From assembly GCA_038230275.1 (NCBI GenBank), contig JBBRNO010000063.1, positions 1-33,666 of the forward strand: a stretch of DNA of 33,666 nt, given 5' to 3'. How positions within the stretch are numbered: position 1 is the stretch's first letter; every line of letters starts with the position of its first letter. Origin of the DNA: JANXXV01 sp038230275. Its GTDB lineage: Bacteria > Acidobacteriota > Terriglobia > Bryobacterales > Bryobacteraceae. The position numbers were made by a program, and so were the translations under genes. Of the stretch, positions 31,472 to 33,666 are shown piece by piece. Under the pieces are notes generated by a model that made no database searches, was not told the origin of the DNA, and saw nothing but the letters and a program-made list of their open reading frames with translations.

Positions 31472-33666
31472 TTAGTCGACATACAAGAATTCATTGGAAT
31501 TGAGCAATACACGGCAGATGCTGACCAGCGAATAGCCGGAGTCTGCAAATTTCTTTAACTCATCGGGCTTCGGCGGCCGGTTCAGAACCGTCTCAAACGC
31601 CTTCGTAATTCGCGTGGACGCGTCAGCCCCGGCCGTGGTGGCGATCCGTTCCGCCAAATGCGTCGCTTCCTCGTTAACAAGCTCGCCATTCATCATGGAA
31701 AGCGCTTGCAGGGCCGTAGTGGTGACGCTTCGCCGCTCGCACGACTCGCTGAACACCGGAGCATCGAAGGCCAGCATCATCGGCTGTGGAAGCGACCGGC
31801 GTTGAAACGTATAGATGGAGAGCCGGCGATTGTCCTCTTCCGATTCGTTGGCTTCCCACATGGTGCCGCCCTCGCGCCCATAGCGCGCCGCGTCGGCCAG
31901 GTCCGCCGGAAGAGGCGGGTAAACGCTGGGGCCACCCATCGTCAGATTCAACCGGTTGCTCAACGAGAGAATGCCGTCGCGGACCTGCTCCGCTTCCAGG
32001 CGCCGGCGATCAAATCGCCACAACAAGTGATTTTCAGGATCGACCGTATTGTCCTTCGCGGCCGGATTTTCGGACGACTGCCGGTAAGTGTTGGAATTGA
32101 GAATCAGACGGTGCATCGCTTTGACGCTCCATCCTTCCTCTACAAACTTCAGCGCCAGCCAGTCGAGCAACTCGGGATGCGAAGGAAGTGAACCGTTCTT
32201 TCCAAAATCGCTTGAGGTCTCGACAATGCCGCGGCCGAAATGATACTGCCAAATTCGATTCACCATCACCCGCGCGGTGAGTGGATTTTCAGGGCTCGCG
32301 ATCCATTTGGCAAGTGTCATCCGCAGGCCACGCGTTGGAAACTGGCGGTAGCGGTCTGATTCCAGCACGGCGGGCCCTGAGTTGCCGGTGATGGCAGTAG
32401 GGAAACCAGGTTCCACCACTTCACCCGGCTGACGGTAATCTCCACTCTTTAAGACGTGCGTGAGTGGCAGCGCCGGTCCACTTGGAGGACCAGGAACATT
32501 CATGACCGAGAGCGTTCGCGTTTTCAACCGCTCGATACGCTGATGAATGAGAGCTACCTTTCCCGCCAGTTCCTTGTGGCGCTCCACGTCCGCTTTAGGC
32601 AAAAGATTCTTACTGGCTTTGCCCACTTCGGTCTTGAGATCTTCCACCGTTAACGTTTTGTAACGAGCCGTGTTATCGATCTTTCCGGACTTCACGGCTT
32701 GGTGGAGCCTATCCAGGAAAATCTTCTCAGCCTTATCGAGAGCATCGCGTTGTTCCAGATCCTGCGTGCGGTCGGCGTCTTCAAGAAGGTCAGCGTGCGT
32801 CTGCCGTTCCTGTGCGGTGAACAGCGTGCCGTCCATTCGCCTGAACTCCAGACGGAGATCGTCCTTCGTGAGATCGCGTTTGTTGGCATCCGCCGTCTTC
32901 AATTGAATCAGCTGTTCTAAGAGCCGTTTTTCCAAATCGTCCAAAGCTTTTTTATCAGGCCCGGATTTGAGCTGCTCCTCATACTCTTTCACTTTCGCCG
33001 CGGCGCGTTCGCCGAACGCCTTGTCCTTATAAGGAACATCAACGTCTTCTACTTTGATCGCCTGGAAGAAGGCCTGCAGGCGGTAGAAGTCTTTGGTGGG
33101 AATAGGATCGTATTTGTGGTCGTGGCAACGCGCGCAGCCGACCGTCATTCCAAGAAATATGGAGCCCGTGACAGTTGTGATCTCATTCAAATAATTCTGC
33201 CTGACGTCGTCGGCAACCAGGTTTGACCGGTCCCACGGTGCAAGCCGCAGGAACGCCACTGGGATGTGTCCTTGAAGATCTGGAGCATAGTTATTTCGAG
33301 TCTTGCTGTGCTCGTCCGCGCCGGCAATCTGCAAGGTTACGAAACGGTCGTAAGGCATGTCCGCATTGAACGCGTCCACAACCCAATCGCGGTAGCGCCA
33401 CGCATTGCCAATTGCCCCATCGCCTTCCAAGCCGCTGGTCTCTCCGTAGCGGACGAGGTCTAACCAATGGCGGCCCCAGCGAACCCCGTAACGGGGATCG
33501 GCCAGTAGCTTTTCAACCAGCTTTGCGTACGCGTCCGCGGATTCATCCTGTAGGAAGGCGTTCAGCTCCGCGGCACTGGGTGGCAGCCCCACCAGATCGA
33601 AATATACCCGGCGGGCCAACTGGCGCCGCGAAGCTGCGGGCGCAGCGGGTAGATGCTTTTCTTCCA
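31472..33666 (-). CDS. DUF1549/DUF1553 protein, C-terminal part (cut by window end)
   Basis: About 730 residues are visible; the frame remains open to the window end, so the N-terminus, where such proteins often carry a signal peptide and a cytochrome-c-like domain, is outside. DUF1549 covers the first third ('RRVYFDLVGLPPSAAELNAF', 'RHWLDLVRYGETSG'), including 'GCARCHDHKYDPIPTKDFYR', a C-x-x-C-H haem-binding-like motif. A charged coiled region follows, then DUF1553: 'TLAKWIASPENPLTARVMVN', 'RIWQYHFGRGIVETSSDFGK', 'GWSVKAMHRLILNSNTYRQS' and 'DAPVFSESCERRSVTTTALQ'. The combination is typical of Planctomycetes, Verrucomicrobia and Acidobacteria. The role is unknown. It is followed 11 nt later by a DUF1501 gene. 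Confidence 0.92.
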   Translation of the reverse strand, partial: EEKHLPAAPAASRRQLARRVYFDLVGLPPSAAELNAFLQDESADAYAKLVEKLLADPRYGVRWGRHWLDLVRYGETSGLEGDGAIGNAWRYRDWVVDAFNADMPYDRFVTLQIAGADEHSKTRNNYAPDLQGHIPVAFLRLAPWDRSNLVADDVRQNYLNEITTVTGSIFLGMTVGCARCHDHKYDPIPTKDFYRLQAFFQAIKVEDVDVPYKDKAFGERAAAKVKEYEEQLKSGPDKKALDDLEKRLLEQLIQLKTADANKRDLTKDDLRLEFRRMDGTLFTAQERQTHADLLEDADRTQDLEQRDALDKAEKIFLDRLHQAVKSGKIDNTARYKTLTVEDLKTEVGKASKNLLPKADVERHKELAGKVALIHQRIERLKTRTLSVMNVPGPPSGPALPLTHVLKSGDYRQPGEVVEPGFPTAITGNSGPAVLESDRYRQFPTRGLRMTLAKWIASPENPLTARVMVNRIWQYHFGRGIVETSSDFGKNGSLPSHPELLDWLALKFVEEGWSVKAMHRLILNSNTYRQSSENPAAKDNTVDPENHLLWRFDRRRLEAEQVRDGILSLSNRLNLTMGGPSVYPPLPADLADAARYGREGGTMWEANESEEDNRRLSIYTFQRRSLPQPMMLAFDAPVFSESCERRSVTTTALQALSMMNGELVNEEATHLAERIATTAGADASTRITKAFETVLNRPPKPDELKKFADSGYSLVSICRVLLNSNEFLYVD

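Noticed and set aside
1..33666. Insertion sequence or prophage as the cause of the broken genes
   Set aside because: No transposase, integrase, resolvase or phage structural gene could be seen in any frame.

Overview
The window looks like chromosomal DNA of an Acidobacteriota member of the Solibacter/Bryobacter type. This rests on the gene repertoire: DUF1800+DUF1501 and DUF1549/DUF1553+DUF1501 pairs, an Oar-type TonB-dependent receptor with a carboxypeptidase-regulatory N-terminus, Tat-exported enolase-superfamily proteins, long secreted repeat proteins, moderately high GC and frequent TTG/GTG starts. The assignment is inferred from gene content; there is no rRNA in the window. I saw no tRNA, CRISPR array, integrase or transposase.

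Layout. 1-2833 (+): end of a DUF1800 gene, a DUF1501 gene and a secreted alpha/beta-hydrolase. 2860-4100: a small disturbed patch holding a frameshifted membrane protein, a ribbon-helix-helix regulator with a probable leaderless promoter and tandem operator, and two back-to-back 5'-truncated genes, one a dCTP deaminase-like fragment. 4208-5524 (-): an SDR oxidoreductase and a secreted protein, divergent from speA (5560-7512) across a 20-bp perfect palindrome. 7813-9321: a secreted type I phosphodiesterase/phosphatase with a strong terminator. 9379-10471: an empty stretch, a VOC-protein remnant and a DinB-like gene. 10722-14503: three consecutive exported-protein genes (Ig-like, beta-propeller, ASH-repeat), followed by an 82-residue conserved-looking small protein. 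15144-16560: remnants of an Oar-type receptor and of an EpsI (exosortase-associated) protein. 16616-18500: core genes recA, HU and tatA with clear terminators. 18623-19635: a short basic ORF and a decayed FkbM methyltransferase. 19708-22837: a CBM9-like exported protein, a putative membrane protein, mscL with a C-terminal zinc ribbon, and a DUF481 outer-membrane protein. 22821-23690: remains of an arsenic-resistance locus (arsC, arsR, probably an ACR3-type pump). 23861-29475: an operon of an intact Oar-type receptor, an intact Tat-exported mandelate-racemase-type enolase homologue, and a second homologue broken by a 13-nt deletion. 29508-30007: a RelE/ParE-type toxin with an antitoxin gene interrupted by a stop codon. 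30054-33666 (-): a DUF1501 gene and a DUF1549/DUF1553 gene running off the end.

How it fits together. The most coherent functional unit is the receptor/enolase operon, which suggests import of a ligand across the outer membrane and dehydration or epimerisation of a sugar acid outside the cytoplasm. The three-gene secreted cassette at 10.7-14.5 kb and the DUF1501 modules at both ends are envelope-associated units of unknown role. A notable property of the window is the density of broken genes (about eleven) among fully intact core genes. Several lesions are large deletions or lost catalytic or start residues, which points to real gene decay rather than only sequencing error.
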